Positions 51,101-58,750 of a stretch of 64,000 nucleotides of DNA are shown here, in pieces. The notes under the pieces were generated by a model. The model was given only the letters and a program-made list of their open reading frames with translations, did not search any database and was not told where the DNA came from. Numbering within the stretch: the first letter of the stretch is position 1; every line of letters begins with the position of its first letter. Position numbers and translations under genes: made by a program. Source of the stretch: Ruminococcus bicirculans (ex Wegman et al. 2014) (GTDB lineage: Bacteria; Bacillota; Clostridia; Oscillospirales; Ruminococcaceae); contig NZ_HF545617.1 in NCBI RefSeq assembly GCF_000723465.1, positions 124,001 to 188,000 on the forward strand, read 5' to 3'.

Positions 51101-53935
51101 TTTGACGCAGATACGGGTGCAGAGCTTGCTGTGAGTGATTACAGTTATGTGATATCAGATCCGGAGGCAGTTGACAGCACAGTTTCTTGCAGTGCAGATG
51201 TTATTACCAACGAAAAGGGCAAGTTTATCGCTAACTTTATTCCAAGTGAAAGTATTGTTGGCGCTAAGGGTACTATTGATCTAACTTTGCCTGAAGGCTA
51301 CGAAACCGGAAATATAAAGAGTTACTATGTGGCTTATGGCTATATGGACGGCAACAGCTTCAAAGAAGTAAAAGCCTTTGCCAACAAGAGAAGCGAGTGG
51401 TTAGATTTTGGCTCAAGCATATCCGTTCCTGTGGAAGAGGTTTCTTCTGAGAAGGCGGGCGGTGTTTTCAGAGTCGAATATGAATACAGGGATGGCAGTG
51501 GCTTTTCAAACACTGAAGTCAGCAATGAAAAAATGCTTTCGGCTGTAAAGTGTTCCGCACTGACTGCGAAGACACGAGATTTTGTAAAGAAACTTGAAAT
51601 AAACGTTCCAGATCAGCGTCACCTGAAATTAGTTTACGTTTATACAGGAAGTCCTGCAAATGATGAGGACGCTGAGAACGATGGCTATAAAGTCCATGTG
51701 TTCAATAATATATCATTTGACACAAACGGCTCTGCTGTAAATGACAGTGATGATAATGATTCCGAGTTTGAGTTGATAAATCAGTCAAAGGCGTCATCAA
51801 CAACTGTTGAGCCATTTAAGCTTATGAAGGTAGACAGCGGAGACTATAGTATTATGCTTAAGGCTTCTTTTGAGATCTACAGATACACTAAGCTGGAAAA
51901 TGGCACATACGATTGGCTCCCGGCAGTAGATTTCAAAGAAAATGCTGCGAAAGACAGAAATTCAGTTATCTGGGGAAGTTCGGCGCAGGATAAGGCGCAG
52001 ACATTCAATGTAAATGCTGACGGGTCATACAACCTTGACCTTGAACCTGCCGCAGGCACCGGAGATACTGAGGGTCATCTTTATAAGCTTATAGAAAAGC
52101 AAAGTCCAGAGGGTTATCTTCTTGACGAAACTCCTATATATTTTGCTTTTAAAGTGCGTCCGGCTGTAGTTCCAAGTGAAGTCGGTGAGGACGGATATCA
52201 GTTCGTGAAGAACGGAGATATGTTCAGAGTAACAAATCTGCTGAAAGAGTTTAAGATAACTGCAAGCAAGGTTTGGAGCGATGGAAACGGCAATCATTCG
52301 GCAGAGAGCGTAAAGTTTCTTCTTGGCTCGTCTACAACTAAGGTTTTAAGCGGTGTTCCAGATGATATTCAGTGGGGCAGTGCTGAGGTAACTCTTAACG
52401 AAGCTAACAATTGGAAACATGAGTGGACAAAGCTTCCTGGATATACAAAGGTCGGCAATGATTACAAGCAGCTTTACTACTATATCAAAGAGATCGATCT
52501 TGCAACAGGATATGAGGCTGTATACAGTGCAACGGCAATGAGCAAAAACACTGATGTTACAGTTACGAACGTCAAGGGACTTAACATTACGAAGGAATGG
52601 CGTGATGAGCTTGGAAACAAGCTTGCTGACAGCGAGCTTCCTGCTGGTATCGACAAGATCGAGGCAGATGTTTATGAGTCCTCTGTTGCACCAAATTCAA
52701 CTTCAAGAGTGAATGGAGATAACGGAATACCAACAGATTGCAAACTTATAAAAACTGTTTCTCTGGAAAAGTCTAAGAATTGGACGGTAGCTCTTGACGG
52801 TCTTGACAAGGACAAGTATTACTATGTTCTTGAAAAGAATATACCTGACGGCTTTGGCGTTACGTATACTTATTCAAATAACGGCAGTGCCACGGGCTTT
52901 GATACGATCGTCAATACCAAGAACCCGCAGAAGGTAGAAAATATGGATGTTCGCCTGCAAAAGGCATGGTCTGACGGCGATAGCAATACCCATACCAATG
53001 ATAAGGTAACGTTCAATATCTATAGGTCAACAAATAAGGCTGATGTGCCTGAAAAATATAACAAGTTTACAGGCACAATGGATAAGGGACAGAATGTTAA
53101 ATTCAAGATCCTTACAAGCAATGGTGCAGAAATGGCTCAGAACGGAAGCTTTGCCTCTGAGTATACCATGTATGGCTCAGCTAAGTTCAGCTTCACCCTT
53201 AATAACGCATGGCTCGAAAGGGGCGATATGAAATATTCCGGAGTAAGGCTTATCAATTCGTCTGGCGATGTTCTTGCTGAGTTCTACAGAGATAAGGATG
53301 TTTGGGACGGTGACAAAAATCAGAGTGTTGCGTCATGGAGCGCTTCAAGTAAGTATATAAGTGTGTCTGTTGCTGATCTTTATAATTCCAGCAAGTTCAC
53401 AGTTGACCTCAGCGGTATTACTTCCGATGTTACAGTTGAGCTTACAGCAAAGGTCAATGATGATAGCAGTTGCTCTTATGAGGTAACAGCTAATGATCTT
53501 GGCACACCTGAGAAGACGAACGTTACACCTGTTCCTAATAAAGATGCGATACCTAGCGGTGAAGTATTCTTGTGGAAGCAGATAACGCTCACGGCTGATA
53601 ACAACTGGTCAAATGCCGTTTCTCTTGAAGAAAATGACATCAAGGGCAATAAGTATTACTATTGGTTTGAGGAGACAGACGTGAACGGTCAGCCGATAAG
53701 CACATCGTCATACAAAGCTTACTACAGATACAATGGCTCAGAAAATGAGAATTGCATTGATATGACAAAGAACGGTGATCAGTATGTTCAGGTCTATAAC
53801 AACTCTGAGGAAACCTTGGGAGAGCTGCCTGAAACAGGCGGCATGGGTGTTATCCCATTCGTGGCAGCAGGCGGAACAGTCACTGTTGCTGCAACAATAC
53901 TTTTAGTTACAAAGCGTCGCAAAAAAACGCTATAA
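48176..53935 (+). CDS. Giant LPETG surface adhesin / pilus tip protein
   Basis: 1919 residues, starting at TTG 48176 (SD GGAGGG). Long signal peptide (about 1-47, with SRLFGVVLSVVMTVSVLASLVMPAISA). Residues about 50-1200 hold a row of beta-sandwich domains of the adhesin/isopeptide type, recognisable as repeated units ending in TVYY/TIYS-like strands (KTIYSESKKDKISKTG, ETVYNRYQISKSGW, KTVYYKPVNEKSKT). Then a SpaA/Cna-B domain with LYKLIEKQSPEGYLLDET and at least three Cna-B domains (ITASKVWSDGNGNHS, LNITKEWRDELGNKL, VRLQKAWSDGDSNTH). The last Cna-B domain is split by about 165 residues. LPETG is at 1884-1888, followed by a helix and RRKKTL. Confidence 0.88.
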   Translation: MQNFNGKVRQYLKENERKKRSRLFGVVLSVVMTVSVLASLVMPAISATEGTSVAGGDVSYNGGSYSYKDANSVTIKSYDAVGSGKDQSKKIEFNVEFNFDKGAMTNRYIYFPIDDNVSLPEGGIPSDGTWGDVEDTHFDEGHGISGKYRVDEIDGKKYLFIEFDERYQHKNEKDAISGKASFEGNVKRKDTDTGDKTTVEIGGQTVEIDGFTPLTMSAIKDASETADGVRWTITVDNPAKKPLDRIEDKLFKDAVDGSFTVSPEGAGNYDASSGKFVFSDGFSEENVTISYTTPYPTSDPNFVMSGKVENKSTTYDKDGNGVKADKTIYSESKKDKISKTGKNVDYDNNEVTWEIVVSNPSGADLKGYHLYDEAFPDAKPGSFALKADDGSDVKYTLNGNTLTFDDKTTASKITIEYVTAIDPDKAETTNTVKMQRPDKSQPWSDITSSETVYNRYQISKSGWIDNNTLGILKWEVTVKCNDKNSTLKGKTITDNMLKAGQIVSIKVGNDTFDATVASDGELVLPDRIGDNNEVVISYETKVADYDLGDPDSNGNYAVKNTAGIDGFHSDKTVYYKPVNEKSKTVLDISQDGSSVTYKWQVEVKQTNGSFRGKTISDIMNATSNDGKSIKSVLDTDSIIMYVQRNGTGSYEPLNSSNYTVVSNADNTSFEIKFNDSEEFDNINLVQIQYSSTVDVTGLDEGTIINVNNKATYKGETFEPSADKTKFTIGDSSKAPYEKYDAASSTAGDTVHDLSSLPVVTVNGVEYYRFDWRLDINKDGTYKRNDNVEIVDTLPAGMIFYENKDYLKYSFGNSSDKYDFAQTTQFEYFYDKTANTVTFKTAWNQQDAWTAYYSTLVKVDDVKNGVYKNGTAAFKNTVQDKPGKYPERSQTQTVKEKNLKKTSSPKSTGCEITYTIDVNPKKLKCSTNGMITLNDVIKCGGTAVVKTKDAQGNIQTKTVSINGNSAVDMDLKSIKVFDADTGAELAVSDYSYVISDPEAVDSTVSCSADVITNEKGKFIANFIPSESIVGAKGTIDLTLPEGYETGNIKSYYVAYGYMDGNSFKEVKAFANKRSEWLDFGSSISVPVEEVSSEKAGGVFRVEYEYRDGSGFSNTEVSNEKMLSAVKCSALTAKTRDFVKKLEINVPDQRHLKLVYVYTGSPANDEDAENDGYKVHVFNNISFDTNGSAVNDSDDNDSEFELINQSKASSTTVEPFKLMKVDSGDYSIMLKASFEIYRYTKLENGTYDWLPAVDFKENAAKDRNSVIWGSSAQDKAQTFNVNADGSYNLDLEPAAGTGDTEGHLYKLIEKQSPEGYLLDETPIYFAFKVRPAVVPSEVGEDGYQFVKNGDMFRVTNLLKEFKITASKVWSDGNGNHSAESVKFLLGSSTTKVLSGVPDDIQWGSAEVTLNEANNWKHEWTKLPGYTKVGNDYKQLYYYIKEIDLATGYEAVYSATAMSKNTDVTVTNVKGLNITKEWRDELGNKLADSELPAGIDKIEADVYESSVAPNSTSRVNGDNGIPTDCKLIKTVSLEKSKNWTVALDGLDKDKYYYVLEKNIPDGFGVTYTYSNNGSATGFDTIVNTKNPQKVENMDVRLQKAWSDGDSNTHTNDKVTFNIYRSTNKADVPEKYNKFTGTMDKGQNVKFKILTSNGAEMAQNGSFASEYTMYGSAKFSFTLNNAWLERGDMKYSGVRLINSSGDVLAEFYRDKDVWDGDKNQSVASWSASSKYISVSVADLYNSSKFTVDLSGITSDVTVELTAKVNDDSSCSYEVTANDLGTPEKTNVTPVPNKDAIPSGEVFLWKQITLTADNNWSNAVSLEENDIKGNKYYYWFEETDVNGQPISTSSYKAYYRYNGSENENCIDMTKNGDQYVQVYNNSEETLGELPETGGMGVIPFVAAGGTVTVAATILLVTKRRKKTL

Positions 53936-53963
53936 ATAATCAAATATGAAATGATAATTAATT

Positions 53964-55550
53964 ATGAAGATGAAGAAATTTGCAGCTCTTGCTGCTGCAA
54001 CAGTTATGTCAGTTTCAGCTATTGCTGCAACATCAGCATTCGGAGTATTTGCTACTACTGATGCTGGCGTTAATAACATTGTTATCAAGGATTCTGATAC
54101 AAACAGAGTATATAAGGCTTATCAGATCTTTGATCAGGCATCTGCAACAAATACTATCAAGTGGGGCAAAGGCATTAATGGCGATGCTCTGCTTACCAGC
54201 CTGAAAACTCCTGGTCTTAACACTTATATGTCACAGTTTGACAGTGCTGAAAGTGCGGTAGACGTTGCAAAGATAATCTCAGATGCAGATCATTGGACAA
54301 AGGAAGATACTGCAAAGTTTGCAAAAGCCGCTTCTGCCTGCATCATCGACAATAAGTCTGTAACCGCCTATGAAGATAACGGTGAGTACACTATTCCACT
54401 TCCAAATGCTGGCTATTATCTCGTTGTCGATGCAACAGAAAATAATGGTGTTGATAAGGCTAACTCAGCTCTTATCCTTAACGTTTCAGGTACAACAAAC
54501 GTTACTCCAAAGAGGACAAAGCCAACACTTACAAAGCAGATCAAGCATAATGAGAGTGACACATGGGGCGATGTTGGTGACAACGCAATCGGTGACGATG
54601 TAGAATTCAAGATCACAACAACTATACCAAGCGATGTATCAGCTTATGACAAGTATACATACACAGTTCGTGACCAGCTCAGCGAGGGCTTTACATTCAA
54701 TGATAACCTTACATACAAGTACTATGACGCTGACGGTCAGGAGATCACTTCTGTTACAGTAGGTCCTAACACAACAGTTGGCGACGACAGCAGTACAACC
54801 GACTATAAGGAATCTTTCTATACTACTTTCGATATCAAGGAACTTGTAAAGAACTATCCTACAGTTGCTAAGATCGAAACTTATTATTCTGCTAAGCTCA
54901 ATGAAAAAGCTAAGGTAGCAGTTACTGCTCCTGACAGCGTGAACAATAACCCTAACACAGCTTATCTGACATATTCAAACAATCCTCAGGACACAACAGG
55001 TAAGGAGAAAGGTGAAACACCTAAGGTTACAGTTTATGACTGGACATTCTCACTTGTTGGTAACAAGGTAGACGAAAAGGGCGAGCCTCTTGCAAATGCT
55101 GCATTCCAGCTTAGAAATGTTCATGGCGATGCTATCAGACTTGTCAAGATAGAAGACAATGTTTACAGACTTGAGATTGGCGATGAGGCAGGCTCTGTAG
55201 ATACTATCTGGACAGACGCAACAGGTAAGTTCACTATCAAGGGCATTGATGATCAGACAACTTACAAGCTTGTTGAGACAGAAGCTCCTGCTCAGTATAA
55301 CAGAGCTGATCCATATGAGTTCAAGTTTGACACAACATATGATCCTGCTAATACGCTTCAGTCCATTCGTATGCTCGACGGCACTGATTCAGGCACAAGC
55401 GGTTCAACAGTTAAGATCATAAACCAGAAGGGCGGCTCACTTCCAACAACTGGCGGTATCGGTACTCAGATCTTCTACGGTGTAGGCGGAGCTATCGTAC
55501 TGGGCGCAGGTGTGCTTCTCATTGCTAAGAAGAGAGCTAAGAACGACTAA
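53964..55550 (+). CDS. Major pilin (LPTTG, fimbrial isopeptide type)
   Basis: 528 residues. Signal peptide (about 1-30, KKFAALAAATVMSVSAIAATSAFGVFA). Two or three beta-sandwich domains follow: an N-domain (about 35-175) ending at a pilin-motif-like VTPKRTKPTLTK near 190 that offers the lysine for polymerisation, a middle domain with isopeptide pattern (YTVRDQLSEGFTFNDNLTYKYYD), and a C-terminal Cna-B with E-box YKLVETEAPAQYN near 433. LPTTG is at 493-497, then a membrane helix and KKRAKND. Codon use is strongly biased, as expected for a highly expressed protein. No Shine-Dalgarno sequence is visible upstream. Confidence 0.9.
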   Translation: MKMKKFAALAAATVMSVSAIAATSAFGVFATTDAGVNNIVIKDSDTNRVYKAYQIFDQASATNTIKWGKGINGDALLTSLKTPGLNTYMSQFDSAESAVDVAKIISDADHWTKEDTAKFAKAASACIIDNKSVTAYEDNGEYTIPLPNAGYYLVVDATENNGVDKANSALILNVSGTTNVTPKRTKPTLTKQIKHNESDTWGDVGDNAIGDDVEFKITTTIPSDVSAYDKYTYTVRDQLSEGFTFNDNLTYKYYDADGQEITSVTVGPNTTVGDDSSTTDYKESFYTTFDIKELVKNYPTVAKIETYYSAKLNEKAKVAVTAPDSVNNNPNTAYLTYSNNPQDTTGKEKGETPKVTVYDWTFSLVGNKVDEKGEPLANAAFQLRNVHGDAIRLVKIEDNVYRLEIGDEAGSVDTIWTDATGKFTIKGIDDQTTYKLVETEAPAQYNRADPYEFKFDTTYDPANTLQSIRMLDGTDSGTSGSTVKIINQKGGSLPTTGGIGTQIFYGVGGAIVLGAGVLLIAKKRAKND

Positions 55551-55575
55551 TTTTTGAATTTATTTTTACCTTTGT

Positions 55576-55597
55576 CCTGCCGATCTCGGTCGGCAGG
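55576..55597 (+). other. RNA hairpin between major pilin and sortase genes
   Basis: CCTGCCGA pairs with TCGGCAGG across TCTCGG, without a U tail. It lies 25 bases after the pilin stop and 16 bases before the sortase start. It may stabilise the pilin mRNA 3' end or cause partial termination, giving more pilin than sortase. Confidence 0.6.
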
Positions 55598-55613
55598 CAT
55601 CAGGGAGGACTCC

Positions 55614-56537
55614 ATGAGGAAGAAAAGCGGTAAATCAACTACAATTTTATTGGTCTTGTTATTGCTTGTGGGGCTCTCCGTGATGTTATATCCAACAATA
55701 AGCGATTGGTGGAATTCAAAAACGCAAAGCCGTGCGGTGGCGACTTATCAGAAAGCGGCAAATGACCTTTCTGACAAGGAGAATGAAGAGATACTCAGCC
55801 AAGCCAGAAAATATAATGAAGAGATAGCAAAGCTTGCCCGACCTTTTGTGGATTATGATCAGGTCAAGGGCTATGAGGATATCCTAGATATCACGGGGAC
55901 GGGTGTTATGGGCTATATTTCCATTCCGACTATAAGGGTGGAGTTGCCTATTTATCATGGCACAAGTGACGGCGTGTTAAATGTCGCTGTGGGACATCTG
56001 CAGGGTTCAAGCCTGCCTGTTGGCGGAGCGGACACTCATTCGGTCATTTCAGCACATAGAGGTCTGCCGTCGGCAAAGCTTTTCAGCGACCTTGATAAGC
56101 TTGCAGAGGGCGATGAGTTCACTATAACAGTGTTGAAAGAGGTCTATACATATGAGGTCGAGGCTGTTTATATAGTTCTGCCTAATGAAATGGATAAGCT
56201 GAACATTATTCCAGGTGAGGATCATGTTACGTTGACTACCTGTACACCATACGGAGTCAATTCTCACAGGCTTCTTGTTCGTGCAAAGAGAGTTGAAACT
56301 GCGGACGATACAAAGAGTGTTTCAAAAATAACGGCAGACGCTGTTCAGCTCGATTCTCTTGTGGTCGTGCCTTTTGTAGCAATACCGTTGTTTGTGGTAC
56401 TGCTTGTGTGGTGGTTTGTGGATTCAAAACGCAAAAAAATCTCTCATGATGAGCTTGTGGCAATGCTGGATAAGCCAGAGAGTGACGATAATGTTGAAAA
56501 TCTACCTGATAAGGAGAGTAGCAAAGATGAAACTTAA
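55614..56537 (+). CDS. srtC: Class C sortase (pilin polymerase)
   Basis: 307 residues from ATG 55614 (SD GGAGG); the frame opens at 55554. An N-terminal helix (about 9-27) and a C-terminal helix (about 255-275, VVPFVAIPLFVVLLVWWFV) flank the catalytic domain, a topology typical of class C. Catalytic His148 (SAHRG), Cys210 (VTLTTCTPYG) and Arg219 (NSHRLLVRAKR). It would cross-link the major pilin through LPTTG. A classical DPF/DPW lid motif is not obvious; RPFVDYDQ lies in its place. The end overlaps the minor pilin start by 11 bases. Confidence 0.93.
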   Translation: MRKKSGKSTTILLVLLLLVGLSVMLYPTISDWWNSKTQSRAVATYQKAANDLSDKENEEILSQARKYNEEIAKLARPFVDYDQVKGYEDILDITGTGVMGYISIPTIRVELPIYHGTSDGVLNVAVGHLQGSSLPVGGADTHSVISAHRGLPSAKLFSDLDKLAEGDEFTITVLKEVYTYEVEAVYIVLPNEMDKLNIIPGEDHVTLTTCTPYGVNSHRLLVRAKRVETADDTKSVSKITADAVQLDSLVVVPFVAIPLFVVLLVWWFVDSKRKKISHDELVAMLDKPESDDNVENLPDKESSKDET

Positions 56538-57507
56538 ATTTTCTCAGCTTGCAAAGGCTGTTTTGTGTACGGCGGCAATGGCTGTTTCAGCCTTGGGAAG
56601 CATGACGATCTCAGCTTCTGCGGCGGATAATATCAATGTGGATATAGTGTGCAAAAATGATACAACGACTGTTAGTAATGCCGAGTGGAGCATATATAAG
56701 GTCGGTGAGCGTAAAGAAGCTGACTTTGTCCTTACCGGCGAGTTCAGCGATTATCCTATAGATATGTCTGATTTTACTGACGCTTCAAAAATGCAGGCTG
56801 TCGCTGATACGCTCGACAACTACGCAAAAACCGATGGCATAACACCGGTTTCAACAGGCAAGACGGACGCAAACGGTGAAGTAAAGCTTTCTGCTGATTC
56901 TGTGGGTCTGTATCTTGTTTCAGGCAAGAGTTTTGAAAACACAACAGCTAAGTTTACACCTTCTCCGTCACTTATCGAGATAGATAAGGATATCGTGGCT
57001 GAGGGTCAGATAACAGTTTACACCAAGTTCACATACGAAGAGATCCCAGCAGGGGACAGTGATTATGGTGTAAGAAAGTCGTGGATAGTTCCTGATGGTC
57101 AGGAAAAGCTCATACCTGATAATATCAAGGTGGAGATATATCGTGATGGCAAGCTTTTCGATACTGTTACTCTTAACGCTGACAACAACTGGGAGTATTT
57201 CTGGAAAGACAATTCTGCGGCTGAGTGGACAGTTAAGGAGATAGATATTCCTGCCAACTACACAGTTGTTACCAAAAGCAATGACAAGCTGTTTCTTATA
57301 GAGAACACATATAAGTCAGACAGTTCGAGTAATACAGATAGTAGTTCAAGCACACCTGACAGCAGCTCGTCAGGCTCTGATTCATCAAGCTCAACGCCTG
57401 ACAGTATACCACAGACTGGTTCGCTCAACTGGCCGGTGCCTGTACTTATAGGCGGTGGAGTTATCCTTATCGCGGCAGGTTGGAGAGTAAGCAGAAAAGA
57501 GAAATAA
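56527..57507 (+). CDS. Minor pilin / basal pilin (IPQTG)
   Basis: 326 residues from ATG 56527 (SD AAGGAGAG); the longer frame upstream lies inside srtC. Signal peptide (about 1-32, ending SASAAD), an N-terminal pilin domain (33-175), a Cna-B domain (DYGVRKSWIVPDGQEKLIPDNIKVEIYRDGKLFDTVTLNADNNWEYFWKDNSAAEWTVKEIDIPANY), a Ser/Asp/Thr-rich wall-spanning linker, and the sorting signal IPQTG at 294-298 with helix and RVSRKEK. The variant signal and wall linker suggest the subunit that anchors the pilus base, perhaps through the following sortase. Confidence 0.88.
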   Translation: MKLKFSQLAKAVLCTAAMAVSALGSMTISASAADNINVDIVCKNDTTTVSNAEWSIYKVGERKEADFVLTGEFSDYPIDMSDFTDASKMQAVADTLDNYAKTDGITPVSTGKTDANGEVKLSADSVGLYLVSGKSFENTTAKFTPSPSLIEIDKDIVAEGQITVYTKFTYEEIPAGDSDYGVRKSWIVPDGQEKLIPDNIKVEIYRDGKLFDTVTLNADNNWEYFWKDNSAAEWTVKEIDIPANYTVVTKSNDKLFLIENTYKSDSSSNTDSSSSTPDSSSSGSDSSSSTPDSIPQTGSLNWPVPVLIGGGVILIAAGWRVSRKEK

Positions 57508-57533
57508 AGGCGAAACCACATAGGCTCGCCTTT
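57506..57533 (+). other. Hairpin between minor pilin and second sortase
   Basis: AAAGGCGA pairs with TCGCCTTT across 12 bases; the T run is too short (TTTA) for an efficient terminator. It probably reduces transcription into the last gene. Confidence 0.5.
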
Positions 57534-57550
57534 ACAACAGGAGAAAAATA

Positions 57551-58185
57551 GTGACTAAAAAAAACTAGGACTTTTGTTGATAATAATGGGGATAATGCTG
57601 ATAGCGGCGGCATTATCCCTTAATTATTACAACTATTTTCATGAAAAGCAAAGTAATAAAAGGATGGAGGCTGTGCTGAGTGACCTGAAAACGCAGATCT
57701 CAGACAGTTCAGAGGACAGCGACAGCAGTTCACCCTTTGACATTTTTGACGATAGTCGATCCACGGACAGCGAGATAGATGACCCGGATAAGGATATCGT
57801 GCTTGACGGCAACTCATATATAGGCTTGATTTCATTCCCGACACTGGGGCAGGAGTTCCCTGTGACTCGTGGCTGGAGCTATGCTGCAATGAATACTGCA
57901 GCTTGTCAGTACAGCGGCAGACGTGTAGACAATGATCTTATAATCTGCGCTCACAATTACACAGGCTTTTTTGATAAGCTGGATAAGCTCAGCTCAGGTG
58001 ACCAGGTCATTTTCACCGATGTTTATGGCAGAGAATTTAACTATACTGTCACAAACAGCGAACTGCTGAGCGGCTGGGATTCGCCATCGCTCATAAAAGG
58101 TGGTGGCAGCGACTGGGATCTGACCTTGTTCACCTGCACATGGAGCGGTTACAGCAGAGTGACTGTAAGACTTGTTTATTCATAA
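57551..58185 (+). CDS. Second sortase; start codon out of frame across an A8 slippery tract
   Basis: The sortase domain is intact: GNSYIGLISFPTLGQEFPVTRG, His in IICAHNYTG, Cys in LTLFTCTWSG and Arg in SRVTVRL. A Ser/Asp-rich stalk follows an N-terminal helix. The only good start is GTG 57551, with SD AGGAG, but its frame reads five codons and stops at TAG 57566. A -1 shift on A8 joins it to the sortase frame as MTKKKLGLLLIIMG, the usual sortase N-terminus. Without slippage, TTG 57574 or 57577, or ATG 57586, would start inside the membrane helix with no SD. It probably anchors pili or the IPQTG protein; class unassigned. Confidence 0.75.
57557..57568 (+). promoter_or_regulatory. A8 tract with A_AAA_AAC slippery heptamer and zero-frame TAG
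   Basis: Eight A residues (57557-57564) then C. In the GTG frame the codons are AAA AAA AAC TAG. The heptamer 57559-57565 is the classical -1 frameshift sequence in correct phase, and a -1 step enters the sortase frame. Transcriptional slippage or a nine-A allele would give the same result. Confidence 0.7.
57589..57619 (+). other. Stem-loop downstream of the slippery tract
   Basis: GGGATAATGC pairs perfectly with GCATTATCCC across an 11-base loop. It begins 23 bases after the heptamer, further than usual for a frameshift stimulator. Confidence 0.6.
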
Positions 58186-58193
58186 ATACATCA

Positions 58194-58226
58194 AAAACGC
58201 ACAGAGTTCTACACCCTGTGCGTTTT
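58194..58226. terminator. Terminator of the pilus operon (bidirectional)
   Basis: AAAACGCACAG pairs with CTGTGCGTTTT. It ends the plus-strand operon and overlaps the stop codon of the convergent small gene, which it also serves. Confidence 0.85.
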
Positions 58227-58401
58227 ATATTCCTGCGGCATGTCTTATTTTTTTTATATCAAAAGTTTTTAGTTTGTCATCGTATATGCAGTGTCGTCTT
58301 GACTTTCTTGGGTGGCGGCGTGTATAGTCAATGGCTTCTACAAGGTCATTTGTTTGAAAAACTGGACGTTTCATTGCTTTGTTGTATACTGTGTATCTCA
58401 T
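58225..58401 (-). CDS. 58-residue basic protein, function unknown
   Basis: ATG at 58401 has an excellent SD GGGAGG, and a TTGACC-N17-TATAAT promoter lies just upstream, so the gene is credible although small. Sequence: MRYTVYNKAMKRPVFQTNDL start, a central basic patch YTRRHPRKSRRHC, and FDIKKIRHAAGI at the end. It looks like a compact nucleic-acid-binding or single-domain protein; no family is recognised. The longer frame to 58467 crosses the promoter and is not used. Confidence 0.62.
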   Translation of the reverse strand: MRYTVYNKAMKRPVFQTNDLVEAIDYTRRHPRKSRRHCIYDDKLKTFDIKKIRHAAGI

Positions 58402-58432
58402 AAAAATACCTCCCAAATAATTCTTATAATTA

Positions 58433-58461
58433 ATTATAACATTAATTGGTACGTCGGTCAA
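58433..58461 (-). promoter_or_regulatory. Promoter of the 58-residue protein gene
   Basis: Minus strand TTGACC, 17-base spacer, TATAAT, about 25 bases upstream of the ribosome site. Confidence 0.78.
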
Positions 58462-58750
58462 TAGCAATATTGTACAAATTTAACCTATTAATCAGATATA
58501 CATAAATTAAAACAGAAATCGACTTGTTTAAGAACACTTCACGACATAAGACGACATAATTCTACTTATAAAAATTATAGAGATAGTGGGATATTGTGCA
58601 AAAATGAGAATGGTTGGTCAATTTGACGAACGATAAAGTATAAATTTGTTTTGACAGCGAAAGTTGTAACACAGTTTTCATTGATTGATAATTAATTGAA
58701 CATTCAAATATGGTATAATACCCTAAAGAATCGGAGAGGAGCGAGGAGTT
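58462..58750. other. AT-rich gene-free region upstream of the TVP38-like gene
   Basis: No ORF of note. It contains a small tandem repeat ACGACATAA (near 58540-58557) and a -10 like TATAAT near 58713 with a poor -35. Confidence 0.35.

Noticed and set aside
55576-55597. Transcription terminator between major pilin and srtC
   Set aside because: The stem is good, but there is no T run and the operon clearly continues, so it is listed as a processing or attenuation hairpin.
57551-57568. Treating the second sortase as a pseudogene
   Set aside because: The sortase domain is intact, with His, Cys and Arg all present, and the only problem is one base in an A8 tract that matches a known slippery sequence. 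Calling it dead would go beyond the evidence.
58535-58560. CRISPR-like or phase-variable tandem repeat
   Set aside because: Only two short copies of ACGACATAA; no spacer pattern and no cas genes. No CRISPR array was found anywhere in the window.
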